NCBI RefSeq assembly: GCF_034006445.1
Contig: NZ_JAVESS010000002.1
Location: 124,001-188,000 of the forward strand
Length of the DNA stretch: 64,000 bases
Origin: Desulfovibrio sp.
Lineage (GTDB): Bacteria > Desulfobacterota > Desulfovibrionia > Desulfovibrionales > Desulfovibrionaceae
Direction: 5' to 3'
Part shown: positions 20,022-28,060 of the stretch, in pieces
Numbering within the stretch: the stretch's first letter is position 1
Layout: each line of letters starts with the position of its first letter
Notes under the pieces: model-generated
Told to the model about the DNA's origin: nothing
What the model saw: only the letters and a program-made list of their open reading frames with translations
Databases searched by the model: none
Made by a program: the position numbers and the translations under genes

Positions 20022-20050
20022 CTTATGCCCCAAGGCAATGGGGGTGTCAA
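20022..20050 (-). promoter_or_regulatory. Sigma-70 promoter of the dcw cluster
   Basis: The -35 TTGACA (20050-20045) is perfect; a 17-nt spacer is followed by CATAAG (20027-20022) as -10. Transcription would start near 20015, inside the MraZ operator. Confidence 0.75.
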
Positions 20051-20143
20051 GCTAACTGGGCAAAAAGTGTATTATTTATGTCTGAAGCCAGTTTGACGGA
20101 TTATTGTGGGCAGAAGAAAAGCTTCTTCAACCCAGCGGCTTCG

Positions 20144-20159
20144 GTGGGAAAAAGTGGTT
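20144..20159 (+). promoter_or_regulatory. Inverted second MraZ-like box
   Basis: The plus strand carries GTGGGAAAAAGTGGT, the same 15-mer found on the minus strand in the mraZ operator (20022-20008). TGGGA and TGGTT are 10 nt apart. It lies about 125 bp upstream of the operator in the opposite orientation. Confidence 0.55.
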
Positions 20160-20209
20160 TTTACCACGCAAAAGGGATGCGGGACTCCGGCGGCGGAGTT
20201 TTGAATAAA

Positions 20210-20268
20210 GGAAGCACTGATTAAAGAGCCTCCTGGAAACGCGCAGTTATTTCGTTTGGCAAGGCGCG
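20210..20268 (+). repeat. Dispersed repeat, family 2, copy 1
   Basis: A 59-nt element beginning GGAAGCACTGATTAAAGAGC and ending TTTGGCAAGGC. An almost identical inverted copy lies at 61040-61095. Confidence 0.8.
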
Positions 20269-20547
20269 ATCTTTTTTTGAAGCAGGAGTGGACTCTTCCG
20301 TCCTCGACTGTTTCAAAAAAAGTGAAGCAACGATGCCAAACGGAATAAATCAGCGTTTCCTAAAATCTTTCATGCGCAGTCGCGCAGGGCAGCAAGTCCA
20401 TAGTGCACGCCTTCTGTGCGAAAGACTGGAAGCCTTGACAATATGTGGTAAAATCAGGATGATTTATGGTGCTGGTTTTATACTCTTCTTCAATCTGCGC
20501 CCATGCGCCTAACCAGCTTTTTCTGGCATCTAAAGCAAGGATACATT

Positions 20548-21966
20548 ATGAGAACAAAAATTGTCGCAACCATAGGCCCCGCTTCAAACAGCAAAGAAAA
20601 ACTGCATCAACTGGCTGAAGCTGGCGTCAGTGTTTTTCGCCTCAACTTTTCACACGGTTCGGCAGCGGATTTCGTCACCATCATACAAAATATACGTGAA
20701 GTGGAGCGTACCCTCGGGCGCCCCATCACCATCATGCAGGATCTTTCCGGCCCGAAAATCCGCCTCGGCATAGTGCCTGAAGGAACCATCGATGTTGACA
20801 AGGGCATGCGCCTTCTGCTGGGCCCAAGCGCCAGCCGCACCGATGAAATGCCCTACCTGCCTTTTGATCATCAGGTCATTCTTGAAAGCCTCGACCCCGG
20901 CGACCGCCTTGTGCTGGCCGACGGCGGTCTTCAGTTCATCGTGCAGGAGCGCCGCCCCGACGGGCTCGTGCTGCTTGAAGCCGACAATGCCGGCATCGTC
21001 ACATCCCGCAAGGGTCTGGCCCTGCCCGGCAAGGCCACCAAGGTGCGCGCCCTGACCGACAAGGACAAAAAAGACCTTGCGGACGGCCTCAAGCTTGGCG
21101 TGGACGCGGTAGCCATTTCATACGTACAGACAGCTGACGATGTGCGCGAAGCCAAGGAACTCATAGCCGCCGCCGGGCAGAAACTGCCCGTTGTGGTCAA
21201 GCTCGAACGTCAGAGCGCCGTGGACAATCTGGCCGAAATTCTGGCTGAAACGGATGTGGTCATGGTGGCGCGCGGCGACCTTGGCGTTGAATGCCCGCTG
21301 CCCCTGCTGCCCGCCCTGCAAAAGCGCATCATCAGCGCCTGCAACAAGGCATCCAAGCCCGTTATTGTGGCCACGCAAATGCTGCTTTCCATGGTGAACA
21401 GCCCCGCCCCCACACGCGCTGAAACCACTGACGTGGCCAACGCCGTGCTGGACGGAGCCGACTGCGTCATGCTCTCGGAAGAAACGGCCATGGGGAACTT
21501 TCCTGTTGAAACAGTGCGTTACATGCGGCGCATTACCGACGAGGCTGAAAAGCTGCTTTTGCTCAATCACAGGCTTGAAGAACCTGATGCCGACAAGGGA
21601 ATTCCTGAATTTCTGGCATATTCTGCCTGCCTGCTGGCTGACAAGGCCAAGGCCAAGGCCATTGTTTCGCACAGTCTTTCCGGCAGTTCTGCCCGTCAGG
21701 TTTCTGCCAGGCGTCCTCCGCAGCAGATTTACGCCCTCACGCCCGATCCGGTGACCGTCAAGGCCCTGAACTTCGTCTGGGGCGTCAAGCCCGCCTTCGT
21801 GGCCAGGCCGCAGGATGAGGAGAGCCATCTTATCCGGGCCGAGCATTTCATCCATAGCAGCGATGATTTTGCGTCGGACGACTGCATTGTCATCACCGCC
21901 GGTCAGGTCAAGGGTTCCTCCTCCACCCCAAGAGGCACCAACCTCGTCAAAATCTACTGGAAGTAG
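20548..21966 (+). CDS. pyk: Pyruvate kinase
   Basis: The glycolytic enzyme that turns phosphoenolpyruvate and ADP into pyruvate and ATP, 472 residues from the ATG at 20548 (AAGG 8 nt upstream; a frame extension to 20503 lacks support). RTKIVATIGPAS is the conserved start and NFSHGS follows. The substrate and Mg site is VMVARGDLGVE near residue 245, with the lysine-bearing KLERQSAVDNL just before it. VANAVLDGADCVMLSEETAMG is intact apart from normal variation. The C-terminal allosteric domain is present. Only 3 nt separate it from the HD-GYP gene, so the two form an operon. Confidence 0.98.
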   Translation: MRTKIVATIGPASNSKEKLHQLAEAGVSVFRLNFSHGSAADFVTIIQNIREVERTLGRPITIMQDLSGPKIRLGIVPEGTIDVDKGMRLLLGPSASRTDEMPYLPFDHQVILESLDPGDRLVLADGGLQFIVQERRPDGLVLLEADNAGIVTSRKGLALPGKATKVRALTDKDKKDLADGLKLGVDAVAISYVQTADDVREAKELIAAAGQKLPVVVKLERQSAVDNLAEILAETDVVMVARGDLGVECPLPLLPALQKRIISACNKASKPVIVATQMLLSMVNSPAPTRAETTDVANAVLDGADCVMLSEETAMGNFPVETVRYMRRITDEAEKLLLLNHRLEEPDADKGIPEFLAYSACLLADKAKAKAIVSHSLSGSSARQVSARRPPQQIYALTPDPVTVKALNFVWGVKPAFVARPQDEESHLIRAEHFIHSSDDFASDDCIVITAGQVKGSSSTPRGTNLVKIYWK

Positions 21967-21969
21967 GCC

Positions 21970-23013
21970 ATGGCCGAAAGCGCACGGATTGCAAAAGAGG
22001 TTCCCCAGAATATCAACGAGGAGTACTACCAGATAAGCGGCGAAATTCTTTCGAGCTTTCCCAAATACCGCCCACCGGTGGATCTTTTCAGCTTTCGTGA
22101 AGACATCATGGTGCTGGCGCCCTATTGCAAAAAAGAAACGCGCCTGACCAATGAACAGGTTGAAGAGGTGGCCCGTCTTTGCGACAAGGGCGATCTTTTT
22201 GTGGCCCGCTCAGACCATCACATCTATTCGCGCCACATCGTCAAACAGCTCGACCTTGTTTTGCAGGACAAGAACCTCAAAGAAGCCGAAATCGCCGACA
22301 TCTGCATCCGTGCGCTGTTTCTTCGCTATACCGAATTCGACAGCCAGCCCATAAAGACCCTTTTTGAGCCTCTGTACCGTGACGCCATGGTCGTCACGGA
22401 ATACCTGTGGGCAGACAGACACCGCATCAACACCTTCATGCGGCGGCTGTTCCGCAGGCATCAGCCCGCCCGCCATGCCATAAACACCATGAGCGTCGGG
22501 CTCTGGCTGTGGCTGCAGGTTGGCGGAGAATACAGGCGCAAAGACCTTGACCGCATGACGCTTGCCCTTTTGCTGCATGATGTGGGCATGAGCAAGGTTC
22601 CAGCCTTTCTGCTCAACAAGCCCGGCCCGCTCAAGGCCGAAGAGCGGGAAAAAATTTTGCCCCACCCGCTTGTGGGCATCAAACTCATGCACAAAATGGA
22701 TGTAAGCTTTGAAGAACTGGTGCGGGCCTGCTATGAACACCATGAACGCATGGACGGCTCTGGATACCCCCAGCATCTTAAGGGAAATCAGATCAGCCGG
22801 GTGGGACGCATCACGGCCATTGCGGACTCCTTTTCGGCCATGATCAGTCACAGGTCGTACAGCGAAGCCAAGGAGCCTCTTGCCGCCGCCAAAGAGCTGG
22901 CTGGCGATGCCCGGTATGACGGGGAGTTCTCGAACTTGCTCTTCTCGGGTTTTGCTTCTGGCAATATTGGACAAATGGTGGATATGGACCAGGCCGTGGA
23001 TACCCCGCTTTAG
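21970..23013 (+). CDS. HD-GYP domain protein, probable cyclic-di-GMP phosphodiesterase
   Basis: A soluble protein of 347 residues. The N-terminal 170 residues are helical and unassigned. The HD-GYP domain occupies about 175-320, with HAINTMSVGLWLW, the metal-binding LLLHDVGMSKVP, HPLVGIKLM, YEHHERMDGSGYP and RITAIADSFSAMISHRSY. The HHE..DG.GYP signature is complete, so it is probably an active phosphodiesterase that hydrolyses cyclic di-GMP. No receiver domain or membrane segment is present. It follows pyk by 3 nt, an unusual pairing of glycolysis with second-messenger turnover. The TAG stop is also the first base triplet of a dispersed repeat. Confidence 0.88.
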   Translation: MAESARIAKEVPQNINEEYYQISGEILSSFPKYRPPVDLFSFREDIMVLAPYCKKETRLTNEQVEEVARLCDKGDLFVARSDHHIYSRHIVKQLDLVLQDKNLKEAEIADICIRALFLRYTEFDSQPIKTLFEPLYRDAMVVTEYLWADRHRINTFMRRLFRRHQPARHAINTMSVGLWLWLQVGGEYRRKDLDRMTLALLLHDVGMSKVPAFLLNKPGPLKAEEREKILPHPLVGIKLMHKMDVSFEELVRACYEHHERMDGSGYPQHLKGNQISRVGRITAIADSFSAMISHRSYSEAKEPLAAAKELAGDARYDGEFSNLLFSGFASGNIGQMVDMDQAVDTPL

Positions 23014-23117
23014 AGCAGTTTCACTTTGAAGTGTTTTGTGGGGAAAGCTTTGTGGGGGAGGGACTTTTTTGCAAAAAAGTCCCTCCCCCACGCCCCCACC
23101 CACCAAAACTCTTGTTA
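23012..23117 (+). repeat. Dispersed repeats after HD-GYP gene
   Basis: AGAGCAGTTTCACTTTGAAG starts inside the stop codon. It is followed by a perfect 40-nt palindrome with 19-nt arms (23052-23070 and 23073-23091, centre GC) and the flank GCCCCCACCC..AAAACTCTT. This is copy 1 of repeat family 1; other copies are at 24917-24975 and 61131-61191. Confidence 0.85.
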
Positions 23118-23575
23118 TGTCTGCGTAGAGCGTTAAGGTGTTTCTGATTTTACGCGGGGGTTTCAGACAAAGCGGCTTCCAGGCATCACCTACCGCGAAG
23201 CTTATCTGCTCCATCCCGGCCACTTGCAGGCCAGCATGACTGAAGACCGCGCCGCATGGCGCGGTCTTTCACGTTTCAGTCTATTTCTTTCTAAACGCCC
23301 GGCGCGCGGCCGGGCCGTGCGAGCTTCCTGTTCGTTGCATAAACTGATATCTGCCTGCGTGGCCTGAATAACGTTTCCTGATGAAACTGTTCTGACAGCC
23401 CCACGAGCGGGCGTCCGCCGTGAAGGCGCATGCGCAGCGTATCAGCGCTGACAAGAGACAATGCGAACGTGCCGCGCCTTGGAAAGCTTATCAAAGGTGA
23501 TTTGTTCTGATGCACATGAGGCTGTGATGCCTCACCCGGCATGGCGACAACGACCCAACTTTTGCAGGTGGAAAT
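23118..23575. other. Intergenic region upstream of ldh2-family gene
   Basis: About 460 nt without a supported gene. A hairpin with an 11-bp stem, AAGACCGCGCC / GGCGCGGTCTT (23243-23253, 23258-23268), may terminate rightward transcription. An 83-codon minus frame at 23291-23542 shows no family features. No ribosome site clearly precedes the dehydrogenase except a GCAGGTGG stretch just before its ATG. Confidence 0.5.
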
Positions 23576-24580
23576 ATGGGCTCCATTTCACTGGATGAAG
23601 CACGCGACCTCGGTCAGCGTGCCCTCATGAGGCACAAGGTCAGCTCTGAAAACGCCGCGGTGACCATTGACGCCCTGCTCCGGGCGGAGATGCAGGGGAT
23701 TCCCTCACACGGCTTTTCACGGATTCCCTATTATGCTGGCCAGGCAGCCACGGGCAAGATAGACGGTTTTGCAAAACCGCAGATATCGCGTCCAAGACCG
23801 GGCGCCATTCTCACGGACGCCCGGTGCGGCTTTGCCTTTCGGGCCATGGCCGACAGCCTGCCCGTGGCGGCCCAGGCGGCCAGAGAAAACGGCATTGCCC
23901 TGCTGGCAATAAAGAATTCACACCACGCGGGCGTACTGGGCCTTCCTGTCGCTGATTTTGCGGAACAGGGGCTTCTGGCCATGGCATTTGCCAACAGCCC
24001 CGCCGCGCTCGCGCCTTATGGGGGCAGCAAGGCCGTTTTTGGCACCAATCCCATGGCCATGGGATGTCCCAGAAGAAACGCGCCGCCACTGGTCATTGAC
24101 ATGTCCATGGGTGTCATGGCGCGCGGCAAGGTTTTGCAGGCGGCCGAAAAAGGAGAACTCCTGCCTGAAGGCGTGGCTGTTGATGCGGAGGGCAAGCCCA
24201 CACGCGATGCGGCCAAGGCTTTTGCTGGCTCGCTGCTGCCCTTTGGCGGCCCCAAGGGCTACGCGCTGGCGCTGATGGTGGAAATCATGGCTGCTGTGTT
24301 GCCGGGCGCTGCTCTGGCGGTGGAGGCAAGCTCGCTGTTTGCACCCGAAGGGCCTTCGCCGCGCATCGGGCAAAGCTTTTTGGTCATGGATCCGGTGGCC
24401 ACAGCGGGAGACGGCTTTACTGACCGCATTGACGCTCTGCTGCGTGTCATCACAGAACAGGAAGGCGTGCGCCTGCCCGGCGACAGGCGGTTGTCGCTGG
24501 AGGCATCTGCGCGGGCCAAAGAATCGGTTGCTTTGCCAGACCCGCTGCTGGAACAGCTGTACGGTCTCTGCAAAGAATAG
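23576..24580 (+). CDS. Ldh2 / malate-L-lactate dehydrogenase family oxidoreductase
   Basis: An NAD(P)-dependent 2-hydroxyacid dehydrogenase of 334 residues, of the Ldh2 family that also contains ureidoglycolate, sulfolactate (ComC) and delta1-piperideine-2-carboxylate reductases. Conserved segments are AEMQGIPSHGFSRIPYY, IKNSHHAGVLGLPVADFAEQ (catalytic His-His), FGTNPMAMGCP, VIDMSMGVMARGKVL and PFGGPKGYALALMVEI. All match the family well. Substrate cannot be fixed from sequence; lactate, malate or sulfolactate are possible in a sulfate reducer. It stands alone, with repeats on both sides and no partner gene. Confidence 0.88.
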   Translation: MGSISLDEARDLGQRALMRHKVSSENAAVTIDALLRAEMQGIPSHGFSRIPYYAGQAATGKIDGFAKPQISRPRPGAILTDARCGFAFRAMADSLPVAAQAARENGIALLAIKNSHHAGVLGLPVADFAEQGLLAMAFANSPAALAPYGGSKAVFGTNPMAMGCPRRNAPPLVIDMSMGVMARGKVLQAAEKGELLPEGVAVDAEGKPTRDAAKAFAGSLLPFGGPKGYALALMVEIMAAVLPGAALAVEASSLFAPEGPSPRIGQSFLVMDPVATAGDGFTDRIDALLRVITEQEGVRLPGDRRLSLEASARAKESVALPDPLLEQLYGLCKE

Positions 24581-24996
24581 CTAAATGCCCAGGCAAAACC
24601 GTTCCGGCACTGCTGGCCGCGCAGGCGTTCGCGGCAAAGAGCCAGAACAATGTAATGTTGAAAACAGATAGACAGGCTGATACTGCAACGTGCCGTGGAT
24701 TCAGCCGCAAATCGCATTTTCAGCTGACGGAGCATCTTTAAAATTCTTCATATTTCAAAGATGCTCCGATTCAGAGTAGATAAACTTTGCGCCAAATAAA
24801 CTTTGCGGCAGATAAACTTTGCGGCAGATAAACTTTATAGTGGCATGATGCCTGAAAAAAGCTGACTCGGCCCCTTCGTTCCGAAAACCTATTGTACTAC
24901 AGTAAAATACAGTAAGAGTTTTAGGGGGTGGGGGCGTGGGGGAGGGACCCTTTTACAAAAGGGTCCCTCCCCCACCAAGCACTTCATCAACCTGGG
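24581..24996. repeat. Intergenic region with hairpin, 16-bp tandem repeat and palindrome
   Basis: An 11-bp inverted repeat, GGAGCATCTTT (24729-24739) and AAAGATGCTCC (24757-24767), precedes four units of ATAAACTTTGCGGCAG (24780-24795 with two changes, 24796-24811, 24812-24827, and a truncated unit at 24828-24840). Copy 2 of the family 1 palindrome has arms at 24936-24954 and 24957-24975. No gene is supported in these 416 nt. Confidence 0.75.
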
Positions 24997-25779
24997 CTAC
25001 ACCGTAAAAATTTCCGGTTCTCTCCTGTCCCTGCATTTTTCTTCGAGCATGGCGATAACCTTCAATACTGGCTCCTGGTCGAAAAACTTGGCCTGCTCCG
25101 GGCAGGCCTTCACGCAGGCGCAGCAGCGTATACAGCCCTGATCCACAAGGGTGGCATCGTCCTCACTGATGACCTGCACAGGGCACTGGCTTGCGCAGAG
25201 CATGCATTGGGTACATGCCTCAGACGTTTTCGGGCGGATGTCCACGACAGGGGGCAGATCCTTGTAGGGGTGGTTGCCCGGAACAGCGACCGGCCCGTCA
25301 CGGCCCGAAAGTATGGCCTGGGCCGTATGGCGGGCGAATTCCCCGACGAGTTGCATATCCCGGCTGTCGGGTCTGCCCGTGCCAATGGCAGGCGTCAGGC
25401 TGTGTTCCGCGATAAAGGCCGAGGCCGCGACCACGACGCAGTTGTGTTTCTGCAGCGTATCCACAGCCTCCAGAAGGGCGTCGTCGTAGTGGCGGTTGCC
25501 GTATACGGCCAGAACCGCAGCCCGCGCTCCACCGCCGTCAAGTGCAGACAAAAAACCGTCAAGCAGCCGGGGTACACGCCCGGCATACACAGGAAAAGCC
25601 AGAAGCAGCACATCATCCGGCCCACAGCGCAATTTTTTGGCGCGCCCTGGCGGATAGGTCAGGTCATGCTCGCAAAGTTCCTTGCCCAGCGCTTGCGCCA
25701 GGGGCCATGCCACGGCCAGGGCAAGGTTTTTGCTGCTGTGCGTGGGGCTGAAAAAAACAGCGTGCAGTATTCCGCTCAT
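24997..25779 (-). CDS. EFR1-type flavodoxin-ferredoxin fusion
   Basis: A cytoplasmic redox protein of 260 residues. The N-terminal flavodoxin-like domain (about 1-165) begins HAVFFSPTHSSKNLA, an FMN phosphate-binding loop of the T/S-rich type, and contains FPVYAGRVPRLL. The C-terminal part has two 4Fe-4S motifs, CTQCMLCASQCP and CIRCCACVKACP (about 190-235). This is the EFR1 arrangement, common in anaerobes. It probably shuttles electrons between an iron-sulfur donor and FMN, but the partners are unknown. A short alternative start is possible; the chosen ATG gives the usual length. The repeat downstream (24936-24975) could act as a 3' end. Confidence 0.88.
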   Translation of the reverse strand: MSGILHAVFFSPTHSSKNLALAVAWPLAQALGKELCEHDLTYPPGRAKKLRCGPDDVLLLAFPVYAGRVPRLLDGFLSALDGGGARAAVLAVYGNRHYDDALLEAVDTLQKHNCVVVAASAFIAEHSLTPAIGTGRPDSRDMQLVGEFARHTAQAILSGRDGPVAVPGNHPYKDLPPVVDIRPKTSEACTQCMLCASQCPVQVISEDDATLVDQGCIRCCACVKACPEQAKFFDQEPVLKVIAMLEEKCRDRREPEIFTV

Positions 25780-25997
25780 GTGTGCCTCTTTTGGGTTGCA
25801 TGACAGAGAAGATGGAGCAATTCATGTTCAGACTGCTCTGGCGACTGCGTGGGCAGGCGTCCGCAGTGCAGAGCGGCGCAGCGTCTTGCGCCGGTAAACT
25901 CCGGAGCGGGCGTCTTCAGCCTTTGGAGTGCATATGGATATCCCAAAGGTAAACGGAAATAAATTCTCAGGGCAGTCCGCGCTGGACTGCCCATGGC

Positions 25998-26030
25998 AAA
26001 AGGGCCGGAATATGCGTATCCGGCCCTTTT
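25998..26030. terminator. Intrinsic terminator of the small lipoprotein gene
   Basis: A 12-bp stem, AAAAGGGCCGGA (25998-26009) and TCCGGCCCTTTT (26019-26030), with A and T tails on both sides. It lies 32 nt past the stop codon of the minus-strand gene and could work in both directions. Confidence 0.8.
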
Positions 26031-26062
26031 AAAGTGTTGCGAAAAGCTTGAGGCGTTACTGT

Positions 26063-26305
26063 TTACCAGCTTTTACCCTTGCTCTGCTCATGACCCACAA
26101 TACCGCCAGCCAGAGCGCCTACGCCAGCGCCGGCAAGGGCACCCCAACCGGCCGCGCCGCCGGAAATGGCGGCAATACCGGCACCGCCAAGGGCGCCAAG
26201 AGCCGCGCCGCTGGCAACACCCTGCTGGGTCTTGTTCATATTGGTGCAGCCAACGCCACTGGCAAGCATGGCGGCCAGCAGACCTATAATTAAAACTTTT
26301 TTCAT
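26063..26305 (-). CDS. Small glycine-zipper lipoprotein
   Basis: An 80-residue envelope protein. I chose the ATG at 26305 because AGGAG precedes it and because it starts the signal sequence MKKVLIIGLLAAMLASGVGC. The Cys at 20 is a likely lipidation site, although the -3 residue is Gly, not Leu. The rest is a glycine-zipper domain: repeated GxxxG with Ala (GAALGALGGAGIAAISGG, GALAGAGVGALAGGIVG), similar to YMGG/OmpA-linked zipper proteins that sit in the outer membrane. A single gene transcription unit with its own terminator. The longer frame to 26365 overlaps the upstream gene and is not supported. Confidence 0.82.
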   Translation of the reverse strand: MKKVLIIGLLAAMLASGVGCTNMNKTQQGVASGAALGALGGAGIAAISGGAAGWGALAGAGVGALAGGIVGHEQSKGKSW

Positions 26306-26351
26306 GGCAATTCTCCTGAAAAGTCCAGTCGAGGCTTGAAAGGCATTGACC

Positions 26352-26783
26352 CTATTTCGCGGCAAGACGCGGGGTGATCAGTTCATACCAGATAACACCC
26401 ATAACCGGACGGTCAAGCTTGTCGGGGTTGGCAGCATACCAGCTGTCCACCAGCTTGATGATGTCAGCGCGGTTGACATTATCAAATGCCTTCATCCAGC
26501 CCTTTTCAAAGGGTGACAGGGTGCTGGTAGGCTTTTTGCCCGTTTTGGCAGCTTTTTCCATTATCTTGCCGTTAACAAAGTACTCCACCGTAATGGCCGA
26601 TTCCACCCCAAGCAGAAAAGCGGCTTTATCGGTTTCAGTCGTTTTTTGCCATACGGCACCTGTAAGCTGTTCAACGGGATTATTATGAGGCACAGCGCTG
26701 GCGGTGGTTTCAGCCGCACGAACGGGCGCGCAGGCCAAAACCAGAGCCAGAACCAGCCCAAGGCTCAAAACTGACTTTTTCAC
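26352..26783 (-). CDS. Secreted unknown protein
   Basis: A 143-residue protein with a clear Sec signal peptide (basic MKKSV, hydrophobic LGLVLALVLACAP, cleavage near VRA-AET). The mature part is about 120 residues, with no Cys, and helical in character (TDKAAFLLGVESAITVEYF, FEKGWMKAFDNVNRADIIK). I do not recognise a named family. It lies 46 nt upstream of the glycine-zipper lipoprotein on the same strand, so the two are probably co-transcribed and both act in the envelope. Confidence 0.7.
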   Translation of the reverse strand: MKKSVLSLGLVLALVLACAPVRAAETTASAVPHNNPVEQLTGAVWQKTTETDKAAFLLGVESAITVEYFVNGKIMEKAAKTGKKPTSTLSPFEKGWMKAFDNVNRADIIKLVDSWYAANPDKLDRPVMGVIWYELITPRLAAK

Positions 26784-26926
26784 TCGAAGCTCCTTGCAGT
26801 TTACAGAACAGGCGGATGAACCGCCGGGGGAACACTCATACCAATAGACTAAAAGCGCTAATCGCTATCAGTGTTTGTTCCAGTCTAGTCACAAGAAGAC
26901 TCTCATATCAAGTCTTTTCCGCCTTA

Positions 26927-28057
26927 TCAGGCTCCGGCGGACTCGCCGATGACCTGCCGGAACCGGTTGAACAGGTATTCGCCGTCGTGCGGCCCGGCGG
27001 CGGCTTCAGGGTGATACTGCAGGCTCATGACAGGCAGCGTCTTGTGACGCAAACCCTCGAGCGTATTGTCGTTAAGATTGATGTGGGTCGCCTCCACATC
27101 CTCCACTCCGTCAAGAACAACGTGGAACCCGTGGTTCTGTGAAGAGATTTCGATACGGCCCGTGGTCAGGTCCTTGACCGGATGGTTGCAGCCGTGATGA
27201 CCGAACTTGAGCTTGTCGGTGGTGCCGCCGAGCGCATGCCCGATAAGCTGGTGGCCAAGGCAGATGCCCGTAACCGGAAACAATCCGATAAGCTCACGCA
27301 CCAGGGCTATCTCGTTGGTCAGCGTGGCCGGGTCGCCGGGGCCGTTGGCCAAAAACACCCCCCTCGCGCCGCTGGCCTTGGCCTGAGCCGCGCTGAAACT
27401 GGGCGGCACCGCCAGGGGTTCAAAACCCGCTTCACACAGACGGCGCAGGATATTCCACTTGATGCCGAAGTCATAAACCAGCAGGGGCAGCCCCGTCCCA
27501 CGCCAGGCATAGCTGCCGTCTTCGGCCAAAGGAGCCTCCTGCACAGCGTTGTCATACCAGGCATAGGGCTTCGAAGGCGCCACAAAGGATACAAGGTTGC
27601 GCCCCTTCATGGTGGGCAGAGCCCTGGCGCGTTCCTGAAGCACACGCGGGTCCATTTCCTTGGTGGAAATGATGCCGCGCATGGCCCCGTTGACGCGCAA
27701 ATGCAGGGTCAGGGCACGCGTATCAAGCCCTTCCATGCCAGGCGTTTCGTAGCGCTTCAGAAAGGCAGGCAAAGACATTACGGAGCGCCAGTTGGAGGGC
27801 TTTTTGCAGCACTCCTTGACCAGCAGGGCCGAGCAATGCACGCCCGCGGATTCCATATCTTCACGGCTGGTGCCGTAGTTGCCGATGAGGGGATAGGTCA
27901 TGCAGACCATCTGCCCGTAGTAGGAGGGATCTGTAAGAACCTCCTGATATCCGGTCATGCCGGTGGTGAAAATAACTTCGCCGCCGGTTTCAAATTCGCC
28001 GGTAAAGGACTTGCCTTCCAGCGTAAATCCATCTTCCAGCACCAGTAATGCTTTCAT
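26927..28057 (-). CDS. carA: Carbamoyl-phosphate synthase small subunit
   Basis: The glutaminase subunit (376 residues) that supplies ammonia to CarB for carbamoyl phosphate, feeding arginine and pyrimidine synthesis. The N-terminal domain has the conserved [20 protein letters not shown]. The class I amidotransferase domain has the nucleophile Cys in [17 protein letters not shown] and the His-Glu pair in [22 protein letters not shown]-type sequence ([15 protein letters not shown]) is the oxyanion-loop segment. It is downstream of carB, only 3 nt from it, which reverses the usual carA-carB order. Confidence 0.98.
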   Translation of the reverse strand: MKALLVLEDGFTLEGKSFTGEFETGGEVIFTTGMTGYQEVLTDPSYYGQMVCMTYPLIGNYGTSREDMESAGVHCSALLVKECCKKPSNWRSVMSLPAFLKRYETPGMEGLDTRALTLHLRVNGAMRGIISTKEMDPRVLQERARALPTMKGRNLVSFVAPSKPYAWYDNAVQEAPLAEDGSYAWRGTGLPLLVYDFGIKWNILRRLCEAGFEPLAVPPSFSAAQAKASGARGVFLANGPGDPATLTNEIALVRELIGLFPVTGICLGHQLIGHALGGTTDKLKFGHHGCNHPVKDLTTGRIEISSQNHGFHVVLDGVEDVEATHINLNDNTLEGLRHKTLPVMSLQYHPEAAAGPHDGEYLFNRFRQVIGESAGA

Positions 28058-28060
28058 AGC

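Larger units (their letters stand above)
20034..20547. other. mraZ-pyk intergenic region
   Basis: The 514-nt divergent spacer holds the dcw promoter, an inverted second MraZ-like box at 20144-20159, a dispersed repeat at 20210-20268 and a possible pyk promoter (TTGACA at 20435-20440, 17-nt spacer, GATGAT at 20458-20463). A 74-codon frame at 20288-20512 has no coding support. Confidence 0.6.

Noticed and set aside
19980..20033. 18-residue extension of MraZ
   Set aside because: These codons are the MraZ operator, and the predicted transcription start lies within them.
20288..20512. 74-residue plus-strand ORF before pyk
   Set aside because: No family features; it covers the possible pyk promoter and adjoins a dispersed repeat.
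23291..23542. 83-residue minus-strand ORF
   Set aside because: No ribosome site and no recognisable motif; composition looks like non-coding spacer.
24780..24840. CRISPR array
   Set aside because: Units are 16 nt, directly adjacent and without spacers; no cas gene is in the window.
24928..25803. Plus-strand ORF over the flavodoxin-ferredoxin gene
   Set aside because: Shadow frame of the clear EFR1 protein; its start lies in a palindromic repeat.
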